Assembly (NCBI RefSeq): GCF_000719115.1
Contig: NZ_JOEA01000012.1
Coordinates: 62,001 to 126,000, forward strand
Length of the DNA stretch: 64,000 nucleotides
Direction of reading: 5' to 3'
Source: Lentzea albidocapillata
Lineage (GTDB): Bacteria; Actinomycetota; Actinomycetes; Mycobacteriales; Pseudonocardiaceae
Of this stretch, positions 16,564 to 24,289 are shown in pieces. Every line of letters starts with the position of its first letter. Positions within the stretch are counted from its first letter, which is position 1. The position numbers and the translations under genes are program-made. A model generated the notes under the pieces. It worked only from the letters and a program-made list of their open reading frames with translations. It searched no databases and had not been told where the DNA came from.

Positions 16564-17402
16564 GGGGTCACCAGGCCCTCGTAGGTGTCGGGACGGCGGT
16601 CGCGGTAGAACGCCCACGTGTCACGGACCTCGGTCAGCAGGTCCAGGTCGAGGTCGCGCACCACGAGCTCTTCCTCGGTGTCGGACGCCGCGTCGCCGAC
16701 GAGCTGCCCGCGCGGCGAGACGAAGTACGTTTGGCCGTAGAACTCGTTGTCACCCAACGGTTCCACGCCCACGCGGTTGATCGCGCCGACGAAGTACTCG
16801 TTCGCGACGGCCGCGGCGGGCTGCTCCAGCTTCCACAGGTACTCGCTCAACGAGCGCGACGTCGCGGACGGGTTGAACACGATCTTCGCGCCCGCGAGGC
16901 CGAGAGCACGCCAGCCCTCGGGGAAGTGGCGTTCGTAGCAGATGTAGACGCCGATCCGCCCGACCGCCGTGTCGAACACGGGGTAACCGAGGTTGCCGGG
17001 CTTGAAGTAGAACTTCTCCCAGAACCCCTTCACCTGCGGGATGTGGTTCTTGCGGTACTTGCCGAGGTACGTGCCGTCCGCGTCGATCACGGCCGCGGTG
17101 TTGTAGTAGACGCCCGGCTGTTCCACCTCGTACATCGGCACGATCAGCACGATGTTGTTCTGGGCGGCCACCTCCTGCATCAGCGCCGTCGTCGGGCCGT
17201 CCGGGATCGACTCGGTGTAGGAGTAGTAGTCCGCGTCCTGGATCTGGCAGAAGTACGGGCCGTAGAAGAGCTCCTGGAGGCACAGCACCTGCGCGCCTTG
17301 AGAAGCGGCAGCACGGATGTGCTCGACCGCGTTCGCGATCATCGACTCCTTGTCGCCCGTCCACTTCTGCTGCACGAGCGCCGCCCGGATGATGTTGCTC
17401 AC
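16560..17402 (-). CDS. Beta-ureidopropionase / N-carbamoyl amino acid amidohydrolase (nitrilase fold)
   Basis: Protein of 280 aa. The catalytic triad of the nitrilase superfamily is Glu44 (CLQELFYG), Lys118 (YRKNHIP) and Cys155 (YICYERHFPEG). The KFYFKPGN and INRVGVE segments fit N-carbamoylputrescine/beta-ureidopropionase enzymes. It would release CO2 and ammonia from the hydantoinase product, giving beta-alanine or another amino acid. GTG 17402 has AAGGAG upstream and overlaps the permease stop (GTGA). Confidence 0.92.
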   Translation of the reverse strand: MSNIIRAALVQQKWTGDKESMIANAVEHIRAAASQGAQVLCLQELFYGPYFCQIQDADYYSYTESIPDGPTTALMQEVAAQNNIVLIVPMYEVEQPGVYYNTAAVIDADGTYLGKYRKNHIPQVKGFWEKFYFKPGNLGYPVFDTAVGRIGVYICYERHFPEGWRALGLAGAKIVFNPSATSRSLSEYLWKLEQPAAAVANEYFVGAINRVGVEPLGDNEFYGQTYFVSPRGQLVGDAASDTEEELVVRDLDLDLLTEVRDTWAFYRDRRPDTYEGLVTP

Positions 17403-18904
17403 CTGGTCGTCTCCTTTGCCGTGTTGTCCTTCAGAGCGAGGAAGACCAGGAAGCCGGCCGCGAAGCCGACGACCCAGTTGTAGTCGTAGAGCGGCTTGAG
17501 GAACGGGATGAGCCCGTCCGCCGGGAACGGCCCGCTGTGGGCGCCACCCACCGCGAGCACCGAGCCCACGAGAGTCGCCACGACAGCACGCCAGTTCCAG
17601 CCGCCGTTGAACCAGTACCGTCCGTGTTCCACGTACAGGTCGGCCAGGTCGAGGTGGGTGCGCGAACGGACCCAGTACCCGGCGACGAGAACGCCTGCCA
17701 CCGCGGCGAGCACACCGCCGTAGAAGCCCAGCCACGCGAAGATGTAGACACGCGGGTCGGAGATCAGCCGCCACGGCATGATCACGACGCCCAGCACGCC
17801 GGTGATCAGTCCGCCGACCCGGAAGCTGATGAGTTTCGGCACGGCGTTGGAGAAGTCGTAGGACGGGCTCACGACGTTCGCCGCGAGGTTGGTCGAGATC
17901 GTGGCGAGGATGACCATCACGAGTCCGATGACCACCGCGACGGCGTTGTCGAGCCTGGCGGTCAGCGCGACCGGGTCCCAGATCGCCTCACCGAACACCA
18001 CGACGGTGCCCGACGTCGTGAGCACCGACAGCAGTGCGATGAACGACATCGTGGTCGGCAGTCCGAGGATCTGCCCCCATGCCTGCTTGCGCTGGCCGCC
18101 GCCGAACCGGGTGAAGTCCGGCATGTTGAGCGACAGCGTCGCCCAGAACGCGATCATGCCCATCAACGAGGGCGCGAACACCTTCCAGAAGTCGAGACCC
18201 CACCCCAGCTTCGACGGTTCGGAGAGGATCGGTCCCAGGCCGCCGGCCCGCGTCAGCACCCAGGCGGTCAGTGCGACCAGGCCGGCCGCCACGAGCGGCG
18301 CCGCCCAGTTCTCGAGTACGCGCACCGCTTCCATGCCGCGCCAGATGATCGCCATCTGCAGGGCCCAGAACGCGAAGAAGCTCAGCCAGAGCGTCCACGG
18401 CTGGCCGAAGACCTGCGGTGCGGCGGTCCATCCGGTGCCCGCGAGCTTCCCGACGATGATGTGGATCGCCTGACCACCCACCCACGTCTGGATGCCGAAC
18501 CAGCCGCAGGCGATGAACGCCCGCAGCAACGCTGCGAGGTTGGCGCCGCGGATACCGTAGAACGCTCGTGCGAACACCGGGAACGGAATGCCGTACTTCG
18601 TGCCCGCGTGACTGTTCAGCAGCATGGGGACCAGCACGATGATGTTGCCGAGGGTGATCGTGAGGAAGGCCTGCAGCCAGTTCATGCCGATCGCGACGAG
18701 TCCGGCGGCGAGCAGGTAGCTGGGGATGTTCGTCGCCATGCCCATCCACAGCGCGAAGAAGTTGTACGTCGTCCATGTCCGCTGCTCGACGGGCACGGGC
18801 GCGAGCTCGGGGTTGTAGAACCTGCTGTCCTTGATGGGACCTACGTCGCTCAGTTCGACGCGGCCATCACGTGTGACCTGGGGCGGTGAGGACTCGAATG
18901 CCAT
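17399..18904 (-). CDS. NCS1-family nucleobase/hydantoin permease
   Basis: Protein of 501 aa with about 12 membrane helices. NCS1 hallmarks include an early RTWTTYNFFALWMGMATN segment, GIPFPVFARAFYGIRGAN, and LNMPDFTRF in the middle. The family imports uracil, allantoin, hydantoins or purines with Na+ or H+. First gene of the catabolic operon: ATG 18904 has AGGGGG upstream, and a TTGACG box with a dyad lies further upstream. The substrate is inferred to match the hydantoinase. Confidence 0.93.
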   Translation of the reverse strand: MAFESSPPQVTRDGRVELSDVGPIKDSRFYNPELAPVPVEQRTWTTYNFFALWMGMATNIPSYLLAAGLVAIGMNWLQAFLTITLGNIIVLVPMLLNSHAGTKYGIPFPVFARAFYGIRGANLAALLRAFIACGWFGIQTWVGGQAIHIIVGKLAGTGWTAAPQVFGQPWTLWLSFFAFWALQMAIIWRGMEAVRVLENWAAPLVAAGLVALTAWVLTRAGGLGPILSEPSKLGWGLDFWKVFAPSLMGMIAFWATLSLNMPDFTRFGGGQRKQAWGQILGLPTTMSFIALLSVLTTSGTVVVFGEAIWDPVALTARLDNAVAVVIGLVMVILATISTNLAANVVSPSYDFSNAVPKLISFRVGGLITGVLGVVIMPWRLISDPRVYIFAWLGFYGGVLAAVAGVLVAGYWVRSRTHLDLADLYVEHGRYWFNGGWNWRAVVATLVGSVLAVGGAHSGPFPADGLIPFLKPLYDYNWVVGFAAGFLVFLALKDNTAKETTR

Positions 18905-18935
18905 CGGACAACCCCCTGTTACGCTGCTGAAACAA

Positions 18936-18967
18936 CGTCAACCCGGCCGGATTCCATCCCGGAATCC
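18936..18967 (-). promoter_or_regulatory. Operon promoter region with GGATTCC/GGAATCC dyad
   Basis: On the minus strand a TTGACG box (18941-18936) lies upstream of the permease. Directly upstream of it is an inverted repeat GGATTCC-5nt-GGAATCC (18949-18967). A dyad immediately upstream of -35 suits an activator such as the PucR protein at 21306. The -10 is not clear. Confidence 0.4.
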
Positions 18968-19038
18968 TGGGTCCGCCGCCGCAGGTCTGGCAGTGTCAGA
19001 GTGTCCACGCTTGTCATGATCGGCGCACATTGTGTTCC

Positions 19039-19321
19039 ATGGCGGCCATGGGGATCTCTCGGCGAGCCGTCCTGCTCGGTGGCGCGGGCCTGGCGGGAGC
19101 AGCGGGGACGTACGGAGCGCTGACCCCGCGCGGCCGTCGCCTGCTCGGCTGGACGGGCCCCGACGGCGTGGTGCCGTCCGTCGAACCTGTCCCCGTTCAG
19201 CCCATGCCTTGGGGTGCGGCGGCTCGACCCGCCCGTGCCGTTCGAGCACGGCGAGCACGATGTCGGTTATTGGCGCCGCGTGCTGCCGGACGCGTTGAGG
19301 TTCATCGGGCAGCGACTTTGA
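19039..19321 (+). pseudogene. Internally deleted alpha/beta-hydrolase (esterase) gene
   Basis: The 5-prime part encodes a Tat-like signal (GISRRAVLLGGAGLAGAAGTYG) and the start of a mature domain in one frame. From about 19200 the coding sense moves to another frame and ends with LDPPVPFEHGEHDVGYWRRV then LPDALRFIGQRL and TGA at 19319. That ending is typical of secreted alpha/beta-hydrolase esterases, with the catalytic His in the HGEH-type segment. The nucleophile elbow and most of the roughly 300-aa domain are absent, so a large internal deletion plus frame change is inferred. The 3-prime end overlaps the RDD gene by 20 bp. Confidence 0.6.
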
Positions 19322-19805
19322 GCCGAACCACGGCCGTGCCCGCCTTGCGGTCGTGCCAGGTCCGCGTGCCGCGGAGGTCGAGCGCCTCCACGACGGACAG
19401 CACCAGCAGCACGAACCCGCCCACCAGCAGCAACGACGAGAGCCAGCCCGCCGACCCCGGGCCGACGTGCTCGCCGACGACGACCCACGGCTGTTGCCAG
19501 CCGAGGCCCGCCATCAGTGCCGGCTCCCGCCAGCCCAGACCGGTCAGCACGAGCACCGCGCCCACGCCCGGCAGCGCGGTCGTCACGAGCGTGCGTGCCA
19601 GCACCCGTCTGAGGCCCAGGCCGGACGCGGGGCCCACGACCCGCAGCCCCGTCAGGGCTTTGCCGAGGGTGTTCAGCCGGAGCAGCAGAGCGTCGTACAC
19701 CGCCGCGCAGAGCACCACCAGCACGGGTTCGTGGACCAACGGCCAGGCCACGACCAGCACCAGGAGCCAGTCGAGCAGACGGGCGATCAGCCGACGAACG
19801 AGCAT
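19302..19805 (-). CDS. RDD-family membrane protein
   Basis: Protein of 167 aa with about four hydrophobic helices. RDD-type marks are RRLIARLLDWLLVL near the start (Arg and Asp in helix 1), DALLLRLNTLGKALTGLRVV in the middle and RKAGTAVVRL near the end. The family's role is poorly known; some members affect ion or osmolyte transport. ATG 19805. It lies 36 bp after the methyltransferase stop, probably in one transcript. Confidence 0.8.
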   Translation of the reverse strand: MLVRRLIARLLDWLLVLVVAWPLVHEPVLVVLCAAVYDALLLRLNTLGKALTGLRVVGPASGLGLRRVLARTLVTTALPGVGAVLVLTGLGWREPALMAGLGWQQPWVVVGEHVGPGSAGWLSSLLLVGGFVLLVLSVVEALDLRGTRTWHDRKAGTAVVRLKVAAR

Positions 19806-19841
19806 GATTCACGCTAAGGGGCCGACGTCCGTCATAAGTGG

Positions 19842-20459
19842 TCAGTTCATGGCCAGTTGCCGCACGAACTCCGCGACCCACCTGCCGTTGTCGCGCCTGA
19901 TGGAACGCGGCGTCAGACCGTCGCCCGCGAACGCCTCGATCTCCGCGGGCGTGAGCGGCCACGGCGGACCGTCCGGTTCGGGACCCTCGTCGCGCGCCAC
20001 CGCCAGGGCCAGCAGCGTCGAGCCGGTCAGCGACGAGACCCGCCCGGTCGCCTCGGCGTGCAGGGCGACGGGTAGTGCCTGGACCGTCATGTTCTCCACG
20101 ACGAGGTCGAACGCGCGGTGCCACTCGGCGGGCGGGTCCAGCAGGTCGGCGACCACATAGGAGACAGGGCTCGACGGGTAGCGCTTCTGGACTGCGGCCA
20201 CGGCGGTGGGGGAGATGTCGAACGCGGTCACCTCGAAGCCCAGCGAGGCCAGGAACTCCGAGTCGCGGCCGTAACCACAGCCCACGACCAATGCACGCTG
20301 ACCGGTGCCGTCCAGGCCGTCGGCCCACTCGACGAGGTGCGGTTGCGGGTTCGGGATGTCCCACGGGACGGAGGCCCTGCCGGTTTCGGCCTCCGCGTAG
20401 AGGTCCTCGAACCAGCCGGTCGGGTTGGCGGCTTGCAGACGTCGGTCATCGGGAAGCAT
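19842..20459 (-). CDS. Class I SAM-dependent methyltransferase
   Basis: Protein of 205 aa. Motif I is ALVVGCGYGRDSEFLASLG, with the acidic motif II in VTAFDISPTAV and motif IV near VVADLLDPPAEW/FDLVVENMTVQ. Fold and length fit small-molecule methyltransferases of the thiopurine/TPMT-like group. The substrate is unknown. ATG 20459 is preferred; a TTG two codons earlier is possible. A MerR-like fragment ends 45 bp upstream on the same strand. Confidence 0.85.
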   Translation of the reverse strand: MLPDDRRLQAANPTGWFEDLYAEAETGRASVPWDIPNPQPHLVEWADGLDGTGQRALVVGCGYGRDSEFLASLGFEVTAFDISPTAVAAVQKRYPSSPVSYVVADLLDPPAEWHRAFDLVVENMTVQALPVALHAEATGRVSSLTGSTLLALAVARDEGPEPDGPPWPLTPAEIEAFAGDGLTPRSIRRDNGRWVAEFVRQLAMN

Positions 20460-20504
20460 GACCAACTTCTACCCCAGCGAGGACTTTCCCCGGACGAAGT
20501 CCGA

Positions 20505-20684
20505 TCAGAACTGTCCCGTTCGGACTTCCTGCGCCCGCTGACGCAGCGATCTCACCTGATAGAAGTGGCGGACGTCGTCCGATGTGTACCGACGGTGACC
20601 GGAGGGCGTGTGCCCGGAGGCGGCGACCAGTTCGATCTCGTCGTGGTGGTGCAGCGCGCGGACGGTCGCTTTTGGCCAGGTCAC
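20505..20684 (-). pseudogene. Truncated MerR-family regulator
   Basis: GTG 20684 with GGAG upstream opens a 59-aa frame. Its core is the MerR DNA-binding signature: KATVRALHHHDEIELVAASG, then GHRRYTSDDVRHFYQVRSLRQ. Residues normally preceding it (the first helix-turn-helix strand) and the whole coiled-coil/effector part are missing, and the frame ends in non-homologous sequence (AQEVRTGQF). It may be a dead remnant or a minimal DNA-binding peptide. It precedes the methyltransferase gene on the same strand. Confidence 0.6.
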
Positions 20685-20830
20685 CGCTGCTCCAACGGAT
20701 CACGCCGGGACCGTCGGACCTCCCGGGGCGTGAGGTTCAAGCCCTGAACACCCGATCGAGCGGGTCAATTCGCGAACCAAACGCGCCGATGAATACGAAG
20801 ATCGGTCCCCAAACCAGATTGAGGAAAACT

Positions 20831-21274
20831 GTGTCTCGTTCCGGACTGTTCCGTGCCGCCGCTCTGCTCGCCGCCAGCGCCGCTCCGCTGCTCGCGGGTT
20901 CGGCCAGCGCCACCGAGTTGCCGCAGCTGAACACCGGCGTTCCCGAGGTCGGCGCGGACAAGCTGGTCACCGGCGCCACCCAGCTCGCCAACCCGCTCGA
21001 CGCCGCCAACGCGGTCCAGCTGCCGCACGTCGGCGCGCCCGTGGCCTCCGACCTGCCGGTTCCCGCTCTGCCCGCCGTCGCGCAGGAGCGCTCGGTTCCC
21101 AACCCCGTCGCGGCCCAGGTCGGCGAGATCGCCGGGCTGCCGGACCCGCAGGACCTGCCGGGCACCGCGAGCCTCGGCAACCTGCCGTCGCCGTCGCTGT
21201 CCGACCTGCCGACCAACAACGTCGTGCCGAACCCGACCGTTCTCTCGGGCACCTTCCCGACGATCAACGGCTGA
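20831..21274 (+). CDS. Small secreted Pro/Leu-rich protein
   Basis: Protein of 147 aa. GTG 20831 is preceded by an ideal GAGGAAAACT ribosome site. Signal peptide SRSGLFRAAALLAASAAPLL with cleavage after the next AGSASA. The mature chain is low-complexity and rich in Leu, Pro, Asn and Val with recurring LP-x motifs (ELPQLN, QLPHVG, DLPVPALP, NLPSPSLSDLP). It resembles chaplin-sized surface proteins in size only, with no chaplin domain or cysteines. Function unknown. Followed by a strong bidirectional terminator. Confidence 0.75.
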   Translation: MSRSGLFRAAALLAASAAPLLAGSASATELPQLNTGVPEVGADKLVTGATQLANPLDAANAVQLPHVGAPVASDLPVPALPAVAQERSVPNPVAAQVGEIAGLPDPQDLPGTASLGNLPSPSLSDLPTNNVVPNPTVLSGTFPTING

Positions 21275-21288
21275 GTTCACACGTCGAG

Positions 21289-21318
21289 AATGGGCCCGTG
21301 CGCGCTCACGGGCCCATT
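21289..21318. terminator. Bidirectional terminator (12-bp perfect stem)
   Basis: Arms 21289-21300 and 21307-21318 pair perfectly with a CGCGCT loop; on the plus strand TTTC follows and on the minus strand TTCTC. It separates the convergent secreted-protein and PucR genes and overlaps the last codons of PucR. Confidence 0.85.
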
Positions 21319-22898
21319 TCGTGTACCAGCAGGGCGACGTACAACGACAGCACGGACTCCGGGTCCTCCAGCGAGACGCCGAGAACCTGCTCGATCCGCC
21401 CCAGCTGCTGGTAGTACGCCGTCCGGGACAGGTGGGCCGCCGCCGCGGCCGCCGACTTGTTGCCGCCGTTCTCGCACAGGCACCGCAGCAGCTCCACGAG
21501 CCGGGAGCCCTGGGCCGAGTCGCGTGCCAGCAACGGCCCGAGCTCGCGGTCCGCGAACGCCCGCACGCGTTCGTCCTCGCGCAGCAGGTGCAGGAGCCCG
21601 CGCAGCCGCACGTCGTCGAGCCGGTGGTAGAGCTGGGATCCCGGTGCTCGCAACGCCGCTCCGGCCACGTGCGCGGCCTCGCCGAGCGAGCGGCGAACGT
21701 CCGTTGTGGACGTCACGGTCGTGCCGACGGCGATGACCACGGAGGACGCCGCCGTCCGGTGGATCTCGCGCGCGACCTTGCGCAGAACCCCTTCCACGCC
21801 AATGGTCATCGGCACCGACAGCAGTGCGCGCACCGAGGTGTCGTCGACGACGCCGACCAGCGCCGCGACCGTGACCCGCCGGGCCGCCAGCGCCGTCGCC
21901 TCCGCGAGATCACGCAGGACCTCCTGGGTGGCCAGCGTCTGCCCCTGCAGCACGGACACCGGCCGGACCGCGACGCCGATCAGCTGCCGCCGTTCCAGCG
22001 GCACCCCCAGCGCGGCCGTCCGCGCGCCCAGGTCCGGTGACTGCGGTGCCTGGCCGAGCAGCTGGGCCAGCAACGTGCGGTGCGTCTGCCGTTCCAGCGA
22101 CTCCCGGTCGCGCGCCACGAGCCGATGCACCGCCAACGCGGACGCGGCGCGCTCGGCGACCACGACGTGCCGATGCGGTGGCGGCTCGGGCGAGACCATC
22201 ACGAGCCGGCCCCAGTCCGCGCCGCGCGCCCCGACGATCGTGATCAGCCAGCCCGACTCGGTGTCGTAGGCGGTCCGCTCGGTCACCGTGACGGCCCGCG
22301 AGCGCGCCGCCCAGTCGTCCAGCAGCGTCACGGGGTCGTGCCCGGCGGCGTCGTAGGCGAGCACGTCGTGGCCGAGCGTCTCCAGCACGACCGCCAGCCC
22401 GGACGTTCGCGCCACCTCGCGCAGCACCTCGGAGGGTTCGGCGCCCGCGACCGTCAGCGCCGTGAACGTCTCGTGCACCTGCTCCGCGGCCCGCAGCTCG
22501 GCCAGCTGGGCGTCCACGATCAGCCCCACGACGGCCTCGGTCACGGCCACGTACTTGGTCTCCTCGGTGAGCGTGACCAGCGGCAACCCGTGCCGTTCGG
22601 CCTCGGTGACGAGCGCGCCCGGCACGTCGTCACGCCACCGCCGCCCCAGCTCGACGACGAGGCCCGCGCAGCCGACGGCGGCCAGTTCCTCGACGTACCG
22701 GGCGAGGCCGGACTCGGGCAGCATCACGCCGGTCGTGAGCACCAGCTCACCGCCGCGCAGCAGCGGCGCGATGTCTGCGATCTCCGCCACATGCACCCAT
22801 CGCACGCGACGGCCGAGGCCCGCCGCTCCGGCCACCAGACGCGGCTTTCCCTGCCGGATCACCGGCAGAGCGACGACTTCGGCGACCGTCGGGTACAT
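21306..22898 (-). CDS. PucR-family transcriptional regulator
   Basis: Protein of 530 aa. The N-terminal PucR domain (about 5-130, with TVAEVVALPV and GGELVLTTG) is followed by a GGDEF-like middle domain. The C-terminal PucR helix-turn-helix is at about 455-515 (LLRCLCENGGNKSAAAAAAH, LSRTAYYQQLGRI). PucR proteins usually activate purine, pyrimidine or amino-acid catabolism genes. It is divergent from the aminotransferase/dehydrogenase pair and near the hydantoinase operon, so it probably controls both. ATG 22898: a TACGTT box ends 6 nt upstream, suggesting a leaderless transcript. Confidence 0.92.
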   Translation of the reverse strand: MYPTVAEVVALPVIRQGKPRLVAGAAGLGRRVRWVHVAEIADIAPLLRGGELVLTTGVMLPESGLARYVEELAAVGCAGLVVELGRRWRDDVPGALVTEAERHGLPLVTLTEETKYVAVTEAVVGLIVDAQLAELRAAEQVHETFTALTVAGAEPSEVLREVARTSGLAVVLETLGHDVLAYDAAGHDPVTLLDDWAARSRAVTVTERTAYDTESGWLITIVGARGADWGRLVMVSPEPPPHRHVVVAERAASALAVHRLVARDRESLERQTHRTLLAQLLGQAPQSPDLGARTAALGVPLERRQLIGVAVRPVSVLQGQTLATQEVLRDLAEATALAARRVTVAALVGVVDDTSVRALLSVPMTIGVEGVLRKVAREIHRTAASSVVIAVGTTVTSTTDVRRSLGEAAHVAGAALRAPGSQLYHRLDDVRLRGLLHLLREDERVRAFADRELGPLLARDSAQGSRLVELLRCLCENGGNKSAAAAAAHLSRTAYYQQLGRIEQVLGVSLEDPESVLSLYVALLVHEMGP

Positions 22899-23005
22899 GG
22901 ACACAACGTAATGCCAACCAGCCGATCCGGGTACAGGTTGTGCATGGCGGCGCACCCGGCGCGCCAGCAGACTCCGAGGCAGGCGTCAGACCCCTGGAGG
23001 ACGAG

Positions 23006-24289
23006 ATGGCCCACAAGGAGCTGCTGGCACGACACCGCGCGGTCATGCCGAAGTGGCTGGCCCTCTACTACGACGAGCCCATCGAGATCGCGAGCGCCTC
23101 CGGGCGCCGCGTGACCGACCGCGAGGGCACGACCTACCTGGACTTCTTCGCCGGCATCCTGACCAACGCCATCGGCTACGACGTCGCGGAGATCAGCGAC
23201 GCGATCCGGTCGCAGCTCGACACCGGCGTCCTGCACAGCTCCACGCTCTACCTGATCAGGTCGCAGGTCGAGCTGGCCGAGAAGATCGCGGACCTGAGCG
23301 GCATCCCGGACGCCAAGGTGTTCTTCACCAACTCCGGCACCGAGGCGAACGAGACCGCGCTGATGCTCGCCACCCAGGCGCGCCGCAGCGAGCAGGTCCT
23401 GGCACTGCGCAACAGCTACCACGGCCGTGCGTTCGCCACGATCGCCATCACGGGCAACCGCGGCTGGTCGGCGTCCGCGCTGTCGCCGATCAAGGTCAGC
23501 TGGGTGCACGGCGGTTACCGCTACCGCTCGCCGTTCAGGGCGATGGACGACAAGGACTACATCAGGGCCTGCGTCGAGGACCTGCGCGAGATCATCGAGA
23601 CCACCACGTCCGGCGACGTCGCGTGCATGATCGCCGAGCCGATCCAGGGCGTCGGCGGCTTCACGTCCCCGCCCGACGGCCTGTTCCGCGCGTTCAAGGA
23701 CGTGCTGGACGAGTACGGGATCCTGTTCATCTCCGACGAGGTGCAGACCGGCTGGGGCCGCACCGGCGAGCACTTCTGGGGCATCCAGGCGCACGACGTC
23801 GTGCCGGACGCGATGACGTTCGCCAAGGGCCTCGGCAACGGTCTCGCGATCGGTGGTGTCGTCGCGCGCGGCGACCTGATGGACACGATCAACGCCAACT
23901 CGATCTCGACGTTCGGCGGCAACCCGATCTCCACGGCCGGTGCGCTCGCCACCGTCGACTACCTGCTGAGCCACGACCTGCAGGCCAGCGCGGCCAAGCT
24001 CGGCTCACGGCTGCTCGGTGGCCTGCGCGAACTGGCCGAGAAGCACCCGGTGATCGGTGACGTGCGCGGCAAGGGCCTGATGGTCGGCGTCGAGTTCGTC
24101 GGACCCGAGGGCGAACCGAACGCCGGTGCCGCCGCGACCGTGCTGAGCGAGGCGAAGGCGCGCGGGTTGCTCGTCGGCAAGGGCGGCCTGTACGGCAACG
24201 TGATCCGCCTGGCCCCGCCGATGACCCTGACCGAGGACGAGTTGGAAGAGGCTCTCGGGATTCTTACTCTGGCGGTGGAGCGGGCGTGA
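23006..24289 (+). CDS. Class III omega-aminotransferase (beta-alanine/4-aminobutyrate type)
   Basis: Protein of 427 aa, PLP-dependent. Schiff-base Lys274 is in MTFAKGLGNGL, with Asp244 (FISDEVQTGWGRTG) contacting PLP and the phosphate-binding NSGTEAN at 109-115. ATG 23006 has GGAGG upstream. The next gene is a semialdehyde dehydrogenase overlapping by GTGA, which suggests transamination of beta-alanine or 3-aminoisobutyrate to (methyl)malonate semialdehyde. It may alternatively act on 4-aminobutyrate or related amines. Confidence 0.9.
   Translation: MAHKELLARHRAVMPKWLALYYDEPIEIASASGRRVTDREGTTYLDFFAGILTNAIGYDVAEISDAIRSQLDTGVLHSSTLYLIRSQVELAEKIADLSGIPDAKVFFTNSGTEANETALMLATQARRSEQVLALRNSYHGRAFATIAITGNRGWSASALSPIKVSWVHGGYRYRSPFRAMDDKDYIRACVEDLREIIETTTSGDVACMIAEPIQGVGGFTSPPDGLFRAFKDVLDEYGILFISDEVQTGWGRTGEHFWGIQAHDVVPDAMTFAKGLGNGLAIGGVVARGDLMDTINANSISTFGGNPISTAGALATVDYLLSHDLQASAAKLGSRLLGGLRELAEKHPVIGDVRGKGLMVGVEFVGPEGEPNAGAAATVLSEAKARGLLVGKGGLYGNVIRLAPPMTLTEDELEEALGILTLAVERA

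Noticed and set aside
17537..18889. 450-codon plus-strand frame opposite the NCS1 permease
   Set aside because: His/Arg/Asp-rich antisense of a membrane protein gene; no motif and no ribosome site.
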